Positions 9,521-18,687 are shown, counted from the first letter of the stretch. The stretch: 64,000 nucleotides of DNA from Flavobacteriales bacterium (GCA_020635855.1 JACJYZ010000004.1:682001-746000); one strand, 5' to 3'. The notes: a model not told the origin generated them from the letters alone. Translations and numbers: made by a program.

Positions 9521-11821
9521 TTATTTACCGCTGATGTTGTCCAGGTCGTTCATCACCTGCACATGTTTCTTCAGCAATTCGTTCAAATTGGCCTTGATGC
9601 CGGGTATGGGTTCTTTGTCGGAAGCCCACACCTCCATTTCCCGGAGCAGGCCGTAGGCTGCTTTTGCGCCCAGCATGTCGTAAGATGATTTCAGGCTATG
9701 TGCCACCTGACGGATGGTTTCATAATCGCTTTTCTGAACCGCTTCCTTCAGTCGTTGCAACTCGCCCGGCGTGTCTTCCCGGAAAATGGTGATCAGTTCG
9801 TTCAGTACCTCGTCATTTCCAAGGGTGTTTTCTTCCAAAGCACTCATTTTGATTTCCAGGGTGGTTTTGGATTTGCCATTGGAAGCTGCTTTGTCTTGCA
9901 GTATCACACCCAGCATCATCAACAATTCATCGCGCCGGAAAGGTTTCGACAGGTATTCATTCATGCCCGCAGCGATGCACTTCTCTCTTTCACCCGATAA
10001 AGCGTGTGCTGTCATGGCGATGATGGGTGTTTGTCGTTTCAGTTTGCCGCGGATGACCCGGGTGGCTTCATAACCATCCATTTCGGGCATTTGCATGTCC
10101 ATCAGGATCACATCATAGTCATTGTCCTTGACCATTGAAACAGCCACCTTGCCATTGATTGCTACATCGAGTTCGGCGCCGGTATCGGCCAGGTACGCAA
10201 CAACCAGTTTTCGGTTCATTCGGTTGTCGTCTACGAGGAGGATGCGTTTTCCTTTCAGGTCAGGTACATCAATGTCGGGCCAGGCCAAATGTCCCGGTTT
10301 GGTTTTTGAACTGGTTGATCTGCCGTCAATTTTATAAGGCAGTTCGAATTCAAAAACAGACCCTTCACCCACCTGGCTTTTCACTCTGATTGCCCCGTCC
10401 TGGAGTTCAATCAGGCGTTGTACGATGCTCAGTCCAAGCCCTACGCCTTCGTACTTTCTGGAATGTTGATTGTCAATCTGTGCAAACCTTTCGAAAATGG
10501 TTTGCAATTTGTCTTCAGGTATACCAATACCGGAGTCCTTCACCTGGAACTGGATGGTAACTATGCCTTCACCGGATTTCTTCTGTAGCAGCTTGGCACC
10601 CACTTCAATGGTTCCGTTGTCGGTGAATTTGATGGCATTGTTTAACAGGTTAATCAGGATTTGGGTGAGCCGTACCCTGTCGCCGAAAACGATTTTCGGA
10701 AGGTTCCGGCTCTTCTTTTCCACTACTTTGTTTCCATGCATCAATGCCTTGTTGGATAGCATTGTGATTACTGAATGGATCAGTTCTCCCGGGTTGATGG
10801 CGTCTTCCTGGAATTCGATCTGACCGGATTCAATCTTGGAGAAATCCAGGATGTCGTTAACGATGGTGATCAGATTCTCGGTGGAATCGCGGATGATGGA
10901 GGCGTATTCGTATTGCTTTTTGTCGAGGCGTGTTTGTGAGATCAGGTCTGCGAACCCAAGTATGGAGTTCAGCGGCGTGCGGATCTCATGGCTCATGTTG
11001 GATAGGAATACGTCTTTGATGCGCACCGAATCTTCGGCTTGCTGTTTGGCTTTTTTCAGTTCTTTTTCCCGTTCGATCAGTTCCGTGATGTCGATGGCTG
11101 TTCCGATCACAATCAATTGCCCGTTTTCTTCGTGGCTGATGTTGCTGTATTTCCAATACAGTATTTTACCCGTTCGGGATTTCATCTTCATCACACCTTC
11201 ACTCCTTTGTCGTACCAGTACCTCTTGCAGGTATTGGTTAAAGAAGTCACGTGTATCGTCTGAAAGGAAATCACCAATGCATCTGCCCTGTAACTCCTCT
11301 GCATCGTATTCCAATGCCTGACAGGTAGCACGGTTGACAGATAACACATGGCCTGCCACGTCATGTGTACAGAGCAAGCCGATGGATTCCTCAAACAGTT
11401 TGCGGTATTTCTCTTCCGTTTTCTTGCGGTCGGTGATGTCAATAACGGCCACCCTGCTGGCACTGATTTTACCCTGGTGGTCCTTGATGATGTTAACGTG
11501 CAGACTGGCCCAGAAGATGGTTCCGTTTTTACGCAACATCTGTGTTTCCATTTTGGCCTGGGTGCGACCCAGCAGATATTGGGTGAAGATCCGGCGGGCT
11601 TTGTCTCCGCTTTTCTTGCCATCGGCATAGAGGTTCATGACAGGAAGTTCCTCCATTTCTTCCTTGTGATCGTAGCCGAACATGTTCAGGGCAGCCTGGT
11701 TCACGTGGTCGATATCACCCTTTGTATTCACTGCCAGGTAGGCAACAGGGGCATCCTCGAACAGGGTCTTGTAGTCGCTGTTTGGCATCAGGTACTGAAA
11801 TATGCCGGAGGTAGGTTTCAT
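9521..11821 (-). CDS. hybrid sensor histidine kinase (PAS-PAS-HisKA-HATPase-REC-Hpt)
   Basis: The start at 11821 (MKPTSGIFQYLMPN) gives 766 residues; longer versions would run into the neighbouring gene. Two PAS sensor domains lie at about 15-130 and 140-250. A short helical linker leads to HisKA with phospho-accepting His278 (MSHEIRTPL). The ATPase domain shows an N box (NLLNNAIKFTDNG), a G1 box (DSGIGIP) and a G2 box (GVGLGLS). A receiver domain at about 524-640 has Asp531/532, phospho-acceptor Asp575 and Lys626. A C-terminal Hpt domain has His708 (AHSLKSS). There are no membrane segments, so it should be cytoplasmic and sense an internal signal. The relay is complete from His to Asp to Hpt but no output regulator is adjacent. 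The LytTR regulator nearby is a possible partner only by proximity. Confidence 0.92.
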   Translation of the reverse strand: MKPTSGIFQYLMPNSDYKTLFEDAPVAYLAVNTKGDIDHVNQAALNMFGYDHKEEMEELPVMNLYADGKKSGDKARRIFTQYLLGRTQAKMETQMLRKNGTIFWASLHVNIIKDHQGKISASRVAVIDITDRKKTEEKYRKLFEESIGLLCTHDVAGHVLSVNRATCQALEYDAEELQGRCIGDFLSDDTRDFFNQYLQEVLVRQRSEGVMKMKSRTGKILYWKYSNISHEENGQLIVIGTAIDITELIEREKELKKAKQQAEDSVRIKDVFLSNMSHEIRTPLNSILGFADLISQTRLDKKQYEYASIIRDSTENLITIVNDILDFSKIESGQIEFQEDAINPGELIHSVITMLSNKALMHGNKVVEKKSRNLPKIVFGDRVRLTQILINLLNNAIKFTDNGTIEVGAKLLQKKSGEGIVTIQFQVKDSGIGIPEDKLQTIFERFAQIDNQHSRKYEGVGLGLSIVQRLIELQDGAIRVKSQVGEGSVFEFELPYKIDGRSTSSKTKPGHLAWPDIDVPDLKGKRILLVDDNRMNRKLVVAYLADTGAELDVAINGKVAVSMVKDNDYDVILMDMQMPEMDGYEATRVIRGKLKRQTPIIAMTAHALSGEREKCIAAGMNEYLSKPFRRDELLMMLGVILQDKAASNGKSKTTLEIKMSALEENTLGNDEVLNELITIFREDTPGELQRLKEAVQKSDYETIRQVAHSLKSSYDMLGAKAAYGLLREMEVWASDKEPIPGIKANLNELLKKHVQVMNDLDNISGK

Positions 11822-11852
11822 ACAAATGTAGGTTAGTTCAACCAGAGATGGG

Positions 11853-12530
11853 TTATCGGGTGAGGAATTTTTGCGACTGGCGGCTTTCTCCGGCAATGAT
11901 CGTTGCCATGTACATGTACTGGCCGCGGATGCCGGTGTCGGAGAGCCGGAATTCATTTGTGCCGGCACTGGCTTCAAGTGTGCGGTTGCAAATGAATGTT
12001 CCGTTGAGATCGGTGATGACTACAGATACCGGACCTTCATGCTCGCGGCTGAATCGGATGTGCAGGGTGTCGCCGTTGTTCTGGGTCACGTTCAGGTTGC
12101 GAATGTTGCTGGCGCCACCTACGGGAAGTAGGTCGGAATATAACGTGTTGCCGTTTGCATCCTTCCGACGGATGCGGAAGATACGCAGGTATGCTGCTTT
12201 ATCAACCAGGGTTTTGTAGGTGAATGAACTGAAGTTGTTACCGGTTCCTTGCACTTCGGTAATGTTGTGGAAGTTCACACCGTCTTTGCTTACCTCCACT
12301 GAGAATGTATCGGTTATGTTTCCGCTAAGCGTAGCCCATTCAATGGCTACCTGATCATCTTCTTCATGTGCGTCTACGAATAACCATGTTGCCTGGGTGT
12401 TGGGTGTCAAAGTAATGCCGTCCGTGCTGCCGGATCCGGAATGTGCATGTACCGGAGTATTAACAATCATAGAAACCAGTATGGCGGTGGCTGTAGCTGC
12501 GATTTTCAGGTGTTGAGAGAAGGTCTTCAT
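11853..12530 (-). CDS. exported protein with T9SS-type C-terminal module (paralog A)
   Basis: This 225-residue protein has a signal peptide ending near VHAHS. Residues about 48-130 form a fibronectin-like stalk common before T9SS sorting domains (WLFVDAHEEDDQVAIEWAT ... FRIRRKDANGNTLYSD). The last 90 residues resemble a type A sorting domain ending in QSQKFLTR, although the usual YPNP motif is missing. It is clearly a paralog of the protein at 12730-13815. Beyond the stalk and sorting module there is almost no cargo domain. Upstream lie three 21-bp-spaced repeats and a TATATA box, pointing to control by a LytTR regulator. Confidence 0.75.
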   Translation of the reverse strand: MKTFSQHLKIAATATAILVSMIVNTPVHAHSGSGSTDGITLTPNTQATWLFVDAHEEDDQVAIEWATLSGNITDTFSVEVSKDGVNFHNITEVQGTGNNFSSFTYKTLVDKAAYLRIFRIRRKDANGNTLYSDLLPVGGASNIRNLNVTQNNGDTLHIRFSREHEGPVSVVITDLNGTFICNRTLEASAGTNEFRLSDTGIRGQYMYMATIIAGESRQSQKFLTR

Positions 12531-12570
12531 GGTCTTTGCTTTTACCTACTTTTACTTAGGTGCATGCCTT

Positions 12571-12639
12571 TATATAGGTAATACTCGTTAGTAGGTTGCG
12601 CCTACTCGTTGAATGGTATGAAAAACTCGTTGAATGGTA
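12571..12639 (-). promoter_or_regulatory. triple 21-bp-spaced LytTR-like operator, paralog A promoter
   Basis: Three direct copies of CGTT....GG start at 12586, 12607 and 12628, exactly 21 bp apart. The last two are identical over 15 bases (12604-12618 and 12625-12639). A TATATA box lies at 12571-12576 on the gene-proximal side. LytTR regulators are known to bind imperfect direct repeats with centres about 21 bp apart. The same triple array occurs upstream of paralog B. Confidence 0.7.
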
Positions 12640-12729
12640 ATCTGTGGTAAAAATGAAAGGAAGGTGGATTTGCATACACACCTTCCTTTCTGAAAGCAAA
12701 CGGTCCTGTGGAACCGGAGTACCCGAAGC

Positions 12730-13815
12730 TTATCGGGCGAAGAACTTTTGTGATTGGTTGCCTTGGGCGGATGCCAGTGTTACCACGTAGATGGCTTGGG
12801 CTTGCACCGGTACATCCTGCAGAACGATGCTGTTTGAACCGTTGTAGGCATTCATGGTGGTGTTGCTGATGATGCGGCCGTTGATATCGGATACAACCAC
12901 TGAAACCTGGCTGTCGGCTTCTTGTTCGAAGCGGATGTTAAGGACACCTGCAGATTGGAACACATTCATGTTGCTGATGGAGTTTGCAGGAGCCACAGCG
13001 ATGGTTTGCGAGTAAGTGTTTTTACCGTTAAAGTCGTTCTGCCGGATGCGAAAGTAGCGGGTCATGTTAGCAGCGGGTACGATGGATTTGTAGGTAGAAG
13101 TGGTAGAGCTGTTACCGGCACCTTTCACCTCATCGATGGTTTCGAAGTTGGTACCGTCGAGGCTCATTTCAACCGAGAAGAAATCGTTGTTGATTTCGGT
13201 AGCGGTGGCCCACTGGATGGCTACGTTGTTGTCTTCGCTGTGTGCATTCACATACAACCAGCTTACAGGCAGTGAAGAAGAGGAGTGGTAGAGGCCATAC
13301 ACGTTCAGCAGGTGGAGTGTGGAAGCGATACCACCGTTGAGAACCATCCTCACCTCGTCGTATTCTTCGGTTGCGGTGAAAGACAGTTCGTACATGTCTG
13401 ATTTTCCACCGAAAGCATTCAGGGTAAGATCCCAGGCCATCACGGTTTGGGAAGTGAGTGCACCATCGTTGTAAGTTTGGATGTTCAGTCCACCGAGCCA
13501 TGCAGTGTATACCAGGTCCCAGTAAGATCCACCTACAATCATTGTTACGGTAGAACCTTTCAGGCCTTCATTCGAGAAACCGAAACTCTGGTAGATGTAG
13601 GAGTCTTTTTTGGATACACTGGTCTTGATCACGGCTGCTTTGGTGAAGTCACTGCCAAGGGCTTGCTCCGCATCCTGGATCATGCAACCGGCACACTTAC
13701 CATTCATGTCGCTGCTGTAAGAAGTAGCGTAGTCCTGCGCTTGTACTCCAAAAGTGGCGGTCATCAGGATGATGGTGGTGGTGGCTTTTTTCAGGTTTTG
13801 GATGAAATTCTTCAT
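12730..13815 (-). CDS. exported protein with T9SS-type C-terminal module (paralog B)
   Basis: This 361-residue protein has a signal peptide ending at VQAQ. Residues about 25-180 are a beta-rich N-terminal domain with CAGCMIQDAEQALG near its start. Next comes the same stalk as in paralog A (WLYVNAHSEDNNVAIQWATA ... FRIRQNDFNGKNTYSQ). The C-terminal sorting-like module ends in QSQKFFAR and lacks YPNP. The N-terminal domain is unknown to me; it could be a small adhesive or ligand-binding module. Its promoter carries three operator-like repeats at 21-bp spacing, and the LytTR regulator gene lies immediately upstream in the same orientation. Confidence 0.75.
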   Translation of the reverse strand: MKNFIQNLKKATTTIILMTATFGVQAQDYATSYSSDMNGKCAGCMIQDAEQALGSDFTKAAVIKTSVSKKDSYIYQSFGFSNEGLKGSTVTMIVGGSYWDLVYTAWLGGLNIQTYNDGALTSQTVMAWDLTLNAFGGKSDMYELSFTATEEYDEVRMVLNGGIASTLHLLNVYGLYHSSSSLPVSWLYVNAHSEDNNVAIQWATATEINNDFFSVEMSLDGTNFETIDEVKGAGNSSTTSTYKSIVPAANMTRYFRIRQNDFNGKNTYSQTIAVAPANSISNMNVFQSAGVLNIRFEQEADSQVSVVVSDINGRIISNTTMNAYNGSNSIVLQDVPVQAQAIYVVTLASAQGNQSQKFFAR

Positions 13816-13869
13816 GACAGTGTTTTTTGTTTGTGTTTGCTTTCATCTGGTTTAACCCGATTGGTTGCC

Positions 13870-13938
13870 TATATACCCAGAGTATTCGTTGGTTGGGAAA
13901 CCATGCACGTTGAATGGTAACATCACACCGTTGAAAGG
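13870..13938 (-). promoter_or_regulatory. triple 21-bp-spaced LytTR-like operator, paralog B promoter
   Basis: CGTT....GG copies start at 13887, 13908 and 13929, again exactly 21 bp apart. The middle copy (CGTTGAATGG) is identical to two copies at paralog A. A TATATA box at 13870-13875 lies gene-proximal, as in the other promoter. The array ends 56 bases before the stop end of the LytTR regulator gene. Confidence 0.7.
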
Positions 13939-13993
13939 ATGGGTGAAAAGAAACCTGAAATAAGGGAAGGAGGAAGTATGAAAAGGTGTGCGC

Positions 13994-14704
13994 CTACTTC
14001 AGCAGGTTGAGCTTGCCGAGCAGTTCTTTCTTGTTGGAGCGGCTGACCGGCACATTGTAACCATCCATCACAGCAACGAAGTCATCAATGGCCATGATCC
14101 TGTCCAGTCTTGCGATAAAAGATCGGTGGGTTTGGAAGAAGTCGGTGGGTCCTAACTTATCGGCGATCTCGGAAAGTTTGGAATATACCGTGTATTTGTT
14201 CTTCACGGTTTGGATGTTCACATAATCACCCATGGCTTCCACAAAGAAAATATCCTGTTTGCGGATGCGAACCAGGGCACCGTCGGATTTCACGAAAATC
14301 TCGTCTGAACCGGGTTGGGTCTGGGTATTGTTGTTCTTCTGCTTCTCGGTTTTCTCCACCGCCTTGCGAACCGCTTTGAGAAAGCGAGCATAATTTACTG
14401 GCTTCACAAGGTAGTCCAGCACATCATATTCGAAAGCCTCCAGCGCATATTCCTTGTGCGAGGTCACGAGGATGATCATGGGCAGGTTGGGCAGGTTTCT
14501 GATCAGGTCGATGCCGGTCATATCCGGCATTTCAATATCAAGGAAGATGAGATCGGGGGGGTGGTTCATCAAACCTTTGGTGGCTTCGGTGCCACTGGCG
14601 AATGTATCCTGCAAGGTCAGAAAATCGGTTTCACCGATATAGTTCTTGAGCATGCTTTGCGACATCCGGTTGTCGTCTATAATCGTGCAACGAAGCGATG
14701 ACAT
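13994..14704 (-). CDS. LytTR-family response regulator
   Basis: This 236-residue protein has an N-terminal receiver domain with acidic Asp10/Asp11, phospho-acceptor Asp56 (IFLDIEMPDM), the Thr/Ser switch (LVTSHKEY) and Lys in DYLVKPVN. A LytTR DNA-binding domain covers about residues 135-236 (IFFVEAMGDYVNIQTVKNKY ... FFQTHRSFIARLDRI). LytTR domains bind direct repeats spaced about two helical turns. Two such arrays lie just downstream of this gene, in front of the two exported paralogs, so it is their likely regulator (inference). No LytS-like kinase is adjacent; the hybrid kinase at 9521 could feed into it but this is not shown. Confidence 0.92.
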   Translation of the reverse strand: MSSLRCTIIDDNRMSQSMLKNYIGETDFLTLQDTFASGTEATKGLMNHPPDLIFLDIEMPDMTGIDLIRNLPNLPMIILVTSHKEYALEAFEYDVLDYLVKPVNYARFLKAVRKAVEKTEKQKNNNTQTQPGSDEIFVKSDGALVRIRKQDIFFVEAMGDYVNIQTVKNKYTVYSKLSEIADKLGPTDFFQTHRSFIARLDRIMAIDDFVAVMDGYNVPVSRSNKKELLGKLNLLK

Positions 14705-14785
14705 ACGTGTTTTTGCTTACGGAATCAAGGGTTTTCAGAACTAAGTTAGGGTTAATATTGAAAATTGAAAGTGTCAGTAAAGGGA

Positions 14786-14817
14786 TAAAAAAAAGGCGGA
14801 ATCAGGTCCGCCTTTTT
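14786..14817 (-). terminator. rho-independent terminator
   Basis: Read leftward, a 10-bp stem (14807-14816 with 14791-14800) is followed by eight T. It lies about 30 bases after the stop of the DUF4097-like gene and ends the sigma factor operon. Confidence 0.85.
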
Positions 14818-14844
14818 GCAATGTATGATGGGGAATCGGGAATG

Positions 14845-15933
14845 TTATTTGAACTTGAGTTTGACGCTTCCGTACTTGCATTCCGACACACTTACATTGG
14901 CTTTCGGGTTGGTAGCGTTACCCACCTTGCCAGCCACCTGGTAGTCGGTACTGCCTTTGCTTTCTTTGGTGAGGTTGGTAGCATTGCGTGGGAAATCAAG
15001 GCCACCCATGGAGCATGATCCTGTAAAGTTGAAGGAGGCATCTTCATCGAAGTAGATCACTGTGCTCCCGTAGCGGCAATCAATGTCTACCTGTTTAAAG
15101 TCGCGAGGGATCTCCTTTACTTCGCAACTGCCATAATTCACTTTCAGGTTCAGTTTGTCATTCACTTTTCCGATGCGATGGCTGGAGAAACTGCAATCTA
15201 CATGTGCATCATCACAGGCGTCTATTTGCACCAGTTTATCGTATTCGGATACATTGTAGATGGTTGTGGCTTTGGTGATCACGAGGCCGGAATAATGTGT
15301 ATCGGCATCCAGGTGATCTGCCTTACCTATGTTTACATCTGAATAACGGGCATTCAGTTTGCATGAAGTGATGTCTTCAAGGGTGGCTTTCCCGAAGGCT
15401 ACATCCACCACGTTGCTTTTTCCCTGGAGACGGTTGCAGGTCATGTTGCCGTATGAGATTTCCAGGTCACTGTTGCCGTTCAGGGCATCCACGAATACAT
15501 CACCGAACTTGTTTTTGATCACCAGGTTGTTGTCTTTCGGCATGGAGATGGTGTAATCAATCTTCAGCTTGTTACAGTTTTTTCCTGTCAGCTTGCAGTT
15601 AATATCGGTTACCGCTTTTACATGGTCTGCTGTTCCGGTCATGGTTACGTCGATCTCATCCAGCAGTTTCTTACCGGTTTCAGCATCGTTGACATCCACA
15701 TAAGCCACTACTTTGATGTCTACCTTGTTTTGGTCCCACGTGGTTACATGAACCTTTCCGTATTTGTTATGAATTTCTACGGTGGCGTCTTGATTCACCT
15801 CGAAGGATTGTTTCCATTCCTTTGTAAGTTCATCCAGGATAATGGCCCATGCGTTGGCAACCAGCAATAGCAAGGCTACGGAAAATGCCAACAGGATTTT
15901 AACGTTGTTGCGTTTCATGTCTCTTCGTATCAT
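14845..15933 (-). CDS. DUF4097-like exported beta-helix protein
   Basis: This 362-residue protein has a signal sequence (KILLAFSVALLLLVANAWA). The mature part is a repetitive beta-rich solenoid: short strands with patterns such as VEIHNKYGKVHV, LVIKNKFGDVFV and LEISYGNMTC repeat at roughly 20-25 residues. That is the pattern of DUF4097/putative adhesin proteins often found at the end of ECF sigma operons. It is the third gene of the sigma/anti-sigma operon, 12 bases after it, and a terminator follows. The start may be the ATG at 15933 or the one at 15918. It is probably an envelope-stress effector; the exact role is unknown. Confidence 0.75.
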   Translation of the reverse strand: MIRRDMKRNNVKILLAFSVALLLLVANAWAIILDELTKEWKQSFEVNQDATVEIHNKYGKVHVTTWDQNKVDIKVVAYVDVNDAETGKKLLDEIDVTMTGTADHVKAVTDINCKLTGKNCNKLKIDYTISMPKDNNLVIKNKFGDVFVDALNGNSDLEISYGNMTCNRLQGKSNVVDVAFGKATLEDITSCKLNARYSDVNIGKADHLDADTHYSGLVITKATTIYNVSEYDKLVQIDACDDAHVDCSFSSHRIGKVNDKLNLKVNYGSCEVKEIPRDFKQVDIDCRYGSTVIYFDEDASFNFTGSCSMGGLDFPRNATNLTKESKGSTDYQVAGKVGNATNPKANVSVSECKYGSVKLKFK

Positions 15934-15944
15934 TGGTTCTTAAA

Positions 15945-16547
15945 TCAGCTGTTCTCGTTGTGTGCGGAAGCCGTTGTATCGGTTTGCAATTGTTCCTCCA
16001 TTTTCTCTGCCTGGTTTTTCAGGTCGAGGATGTGTTCGATCAGGTCAAGGCGGAGGCGGTAATTCTGAATCATGGCATTGATCACCTGGTCGCTGGTTTG
16101 GTTGTTCACCAATTCCGAGCGAAGGTCATTGTATGCGGTTTCAAGTCCTTCAAGCTGCTCCACCACCTGGTGATACAGGGCACTGTCTTTTTCCTTGTAA
16201 CCGGATAGGTCGGTTAGTTTTTGCTGAATCATCCGATCAAAGAAAACTTCGGCTTCCGCAAGTTCGGGAGAGATGGAACTGATATCCATGGAAGCTTGTC
16301 CGATGCCCTGATCGGAAGCCATGCGGTTGCGTCCTGCAGAGTCGTTTGTATAGTACAGGTAGCCTAGCATAAAACCCATTACAAGCACTGCGGCCATCCG
16401 GAAGAAAGGAGACATGAACAGGTTGCGTCGTATGGGAGCAGCACCGTGAAGCTTCCTTTCGAAACGTTCCAGGTGACCTGATGCAGGTTCTGCATCGTCA
16501 AAGGCATCCCGGTTCTGTTTGAACCAGTTTTCTAGATTGTCTGCCAT
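15945..16547 (-). CDS. membrane-anchored anti-sigma-like protein
   Basis: This 200-residue protein has a cytoplasmic N-terminus (MADNLENWFKQNRDAFDDAEP) and one transmembrane helix at about residues 49-66 (MAAVLVMGFMLGYLYY). A coiled-coil-rich periplasmic part follows (AEVFFDRMIQQKLTDL ... NQAEKMEEQLQ). Its first 16 bases overlap the end of the sigma factor gene, which implies translational coupling. Position and topology are those of an anti-sigma factor that would hold the ECF sigma at the membrane, but no conserved zinc-binding anti-sigma motif is seen, so the role is inferred. Confidence 0.7.
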   Translation of the reverse strand: MADNLENWFKQNRDAFDDAEPASGHLERFERKLHGAAPIRRNLFMSPFFRMAAVLVMGFMLGYLYYTNDSAGRNRMASDQGIGQASMDISSISPELAEAEVFFDRMIQQKLTDLSGYKEKDSALYHQVVEQLEGLETAYNDLRSELVNNQTSDQVINAMIQNYRLRLDLIEHILDLKNQAEKMEEQLQTDTTASAHNENS

Positions 16548-17092
16548 GTTCGTTCTTTTAATATTTCCCTCAGTTTATTTTTTGCCCGGTTGAATTGAGA
16601 ACGTGAAGTCGAGCTGGTGATATGCAGGATGGATGCGATTTCATCGTGATCATATCCTTCCAGCAGGTACAAACTCAGGATTGTTCTGTATCCGTCGGGT
16701 AATTGGGCAATGCTTTTCTTCACTTCTTCCACTTTCCATTGATCCACTTCTTCCGTAGCTGTTTCTTCCTGAATCAGGTAAGGTTCTTTGTACCCGTCAT
16801 CCAGGCTTTCCCAGTTGATTTTTCTCTTTTTTAATGCGTCCAGACTGTTGTTGATCACAATCCGTTTCAGCCACGATCCGAATGATGCATCTCCTTTATA
16901 GGTATCTAACTTTCGGAATGCATCCAGGAACGATTCCTGCATCAGATCTTCCGCTTCGGCTTCATTCTTAACAATGCGCAGGCTGGTGTTGTACATGGCT
17001 TTATAGTATAGCTTGTACAATTTCAATTGTGCATTGCGGTCACCGTGCCGGCAAAGCTCAATGAGGTCCTGGTGCATATGCTGGTATACCAT
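16532..17092 (-). CDS. ECF-type RNA polymerase sigma factor
   Basis: I use the ATG at 17092 (MVYQHMHQDLIELC), giving 186 residues; a TTG 12 bases further out is possible but less likely. Region 2 is seen at about residues 20-85 (LYKLYYKAMYNTSLRIV ... DLMQESFLDAFRKL). Region 4 at about 120-180 has the helix-turn-helix GYDHDEIASILHITSSTSRS. It directs RNA polymerase to stress or envelope promoters and heads an operon with an anti-sigma-like and a DUF4097-like gene. Confidence 0.92.
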   Translation of the reverse strand: MVYQHMHQDLIELCRHGDRNAQLKLYKLYYKAMYNTSLRIVKNEAEAEDLMQESFLDAFRKLDTYKGDASFGSWLKRIVINNSLDALKKRKINWESLDDGYKEPYLIQEETATEEVDQWKVEEVKKSIAQLPDGYRTILSLYLLEGYDHDEIASILHITSSTSRSQFNRAKNKLREILKERTWQTI

Positions 17093-17305
17093 TGTCAAAG
17101 GCAAACCTTTATTGCAAGTGGCCGAACATGTTCCATGCCGCCTAACCCTGCATCGGTTGTATCAAAGGTAGTTATTGCTACCCGCTTTGCACTTTTGCCT
17201 GGCCTGCGGTGATTCCCGGGATGAATCAGCCTGTATTCTCTTCCATAGACGACGGTTGTAACAAAGCGTTGCATCCATCCGTCCCAGCACATGGAAATGG
17301 TAAAG

Positions 17306-17326
17306 ACCGCTGCTGACAGCGGTTTT
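17306..17326. repeat. short hairpin upstream of the M16 peptidase
   Basis: Perfect 7-bp arms (17306-17312 and 17317-17323) with a CTGA loop and four following T lie between the divergent sigma factor and M16 genes. A -7 box TATTTTTG is at 17339-17346, so the hairpin covers the -33 region. It may be an operator rather than a terminator. Confidence 0.4.
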
Positions 17327-17364
17327 CATAAATTCTTATATTTTTGAATCCTAATCTTTTCAGT

Positions 17365-18687
17365 ATGCGCTTCATTTTATCACTGATGGCGACGACCTCC
17401 TTATGCGTCTTCGCCCATGCGTCCGATACCGGACCATTACCATTTGTAGAATATGATCTGCCCAACGGGTTGCACGTGATCTTGCATGAAGATCATTCAA
17501 CGCCCATCGTTGCGGTCACCGTGATGTATCATGTCGGGTCCAAGAATGAAGATCCGGAACGGACCGGCTTCGCCCACTTCTTCGAGCACTTGTTGTTCGA
17601 AGGTTCCGAAAACATCGGAAGGGGTGAGTATGACAAATATGTGGAGGGCGCCGGCGGTACACTCAATGCCAATACCACCAACGACCGTACCTTTTACTAT
17701 GAGATTCTGCCTTCCAATCAGCTGGAACTGGGTATGTGGCTTGAATCGGAAAGGATGATGCATGCCAAGGTGGAGAAAGTGGGCATTGAAACGCAGCGCG
17801 AAGTGGTGAAGGAAGAGAGACGTCAGCGAATTGATAATCAGCCGTACGGTACGATCCTTGAACAAACCATGCGGCATGCGTTTCATGTTCATCCCTATCG
17901 TTGGCCGACCATCGGCTCCATGGAGCATTTGAATGCAGCCAAGGATCAGGAGTTCGTGGATTTCTATCACAAGTTTTATGTGCCGGATAATGCTGTGTTA
18001 TCCATCGCAGGTGACATAAACGTGGCACAGGCAAAGAAATGGATTGAAGCTTATTTCGGCCCGATTCCGCACGGAAAGCAAACCATTGAAAGACCCAGGG
18101 AGGTTGAACCCCGGCAAACCTCAGAGGTAAGAGACACGGTGTTTGACAATATTCAACTTCCCGCGGTGATTCATGCTTTTCATATTCCCGCGCAGGGTAC
18201 CGATGATTACTATGCCATGGAGATGCTCGCGATGGTGTTGTCGCAAGGTGAAAGCTCCAGGCTACAGAAACACGTGGTGGATGAACAGCAAAAAGCCCTG
18301 GGGGTTGGCGCCATTCCGCTTACGCTGGAGGATCCGGGACTTGCACTTGCTTACGGTATTGTAAACATGGGCGTAGATCCGAAGGACCTGGAAAGCGCAA
18401 TGGAAGCGGAGTACAAACGCGTACAGGATGAACTGATCTCAGAAAAGGAATTTGAAAAACTGATGAATCAGATCGAGAACGATATGGTTTCATCCAAAGC
18501 CACAGTGGCCGGTATCGCGGAAAGCCTTGCCAACTATCATATGTACTTCGGGAATGCAAACCTCATTAATACCGAATTGGAAAAGTATCATCAGGTTACC
18601 CGTGAAAAAATCCGGGAGGTTGCCCGCAAATACCTTGTTCCTGAAAATCGGGTGACTTTGTATTACCTGCCAAAGAACGAGGAATAA
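17365..18687 (+). CDS. M16 family zinc peptidase (catalytic subunit)
   Basis: The ATG at 17365 opens a signal peptide (MRFILSLMATTSLCVFAHA) and gives 440 residues. The inverted zinc motif HxxEH is at residues 71-75 (HFFEHLL), and an acidic segment near residue 150 (EVVKEERRQR) supplies the third ligand. The protein is half the size of pitrilysin, as expected for the processing-peptidase-like branch that works as a dimer of catalytic and non-catalytic subunits. The next gene encodes the matching non-catalytic subunit. It probably degrades peptides in the periplasm. Confidence 0.9.
   Translation: MRFILSLMATTSLCVFAHASDTGPLPFVEYDLPNGLHVILHEDHSTPIVAVTVMYHVGSKNEDPERTGFAHFFEHLLFEGSENIGRGEYDKYVEGAGGTLNANTTNDRTFYYEILPSNQLELGMWLESERMMHAKVEKVGIETQREVVKEERRQRIDNQPYGTILEQTMRHAFHVHPYRWPTIGSMEHLNAAKDQEFVDFYHKFYVPDNAVLSIAGDINVAQAKKWIEAYFGPIPHGKQTIERPREVEPRQTSEVRDTVFDNIQLPAVIHAFHIPAQGTDDYYAMEMLAMVLSQGESSRLQKHVVDEQQKALGVGAIPLTLEDPGLALAYGIVNMGVDPKDLESAMEAEYKRVQDELISEKEFEKLMNQIENDMVSSKATVAGIAESLANYHMYFGNANLINTELEKYHQVTREKIREVARKYLVPENRVTLYYLPKNEE

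Noticed and set aside
11822..11977. Longer N-terminus of the hybrid histidine kinase
   Set aside because: The extension overlaps the end of the upstream paralog gene, is low-complexity Ser/Pro/Ala and precedes the natural ATG at 11821.
17487..17500. Extra copy of the CATTCAACG operator core inside the M16 gene
   Set aside because: It is a single copy within coding sequence with no 21-bp partner, so chance is the simpler explanation.
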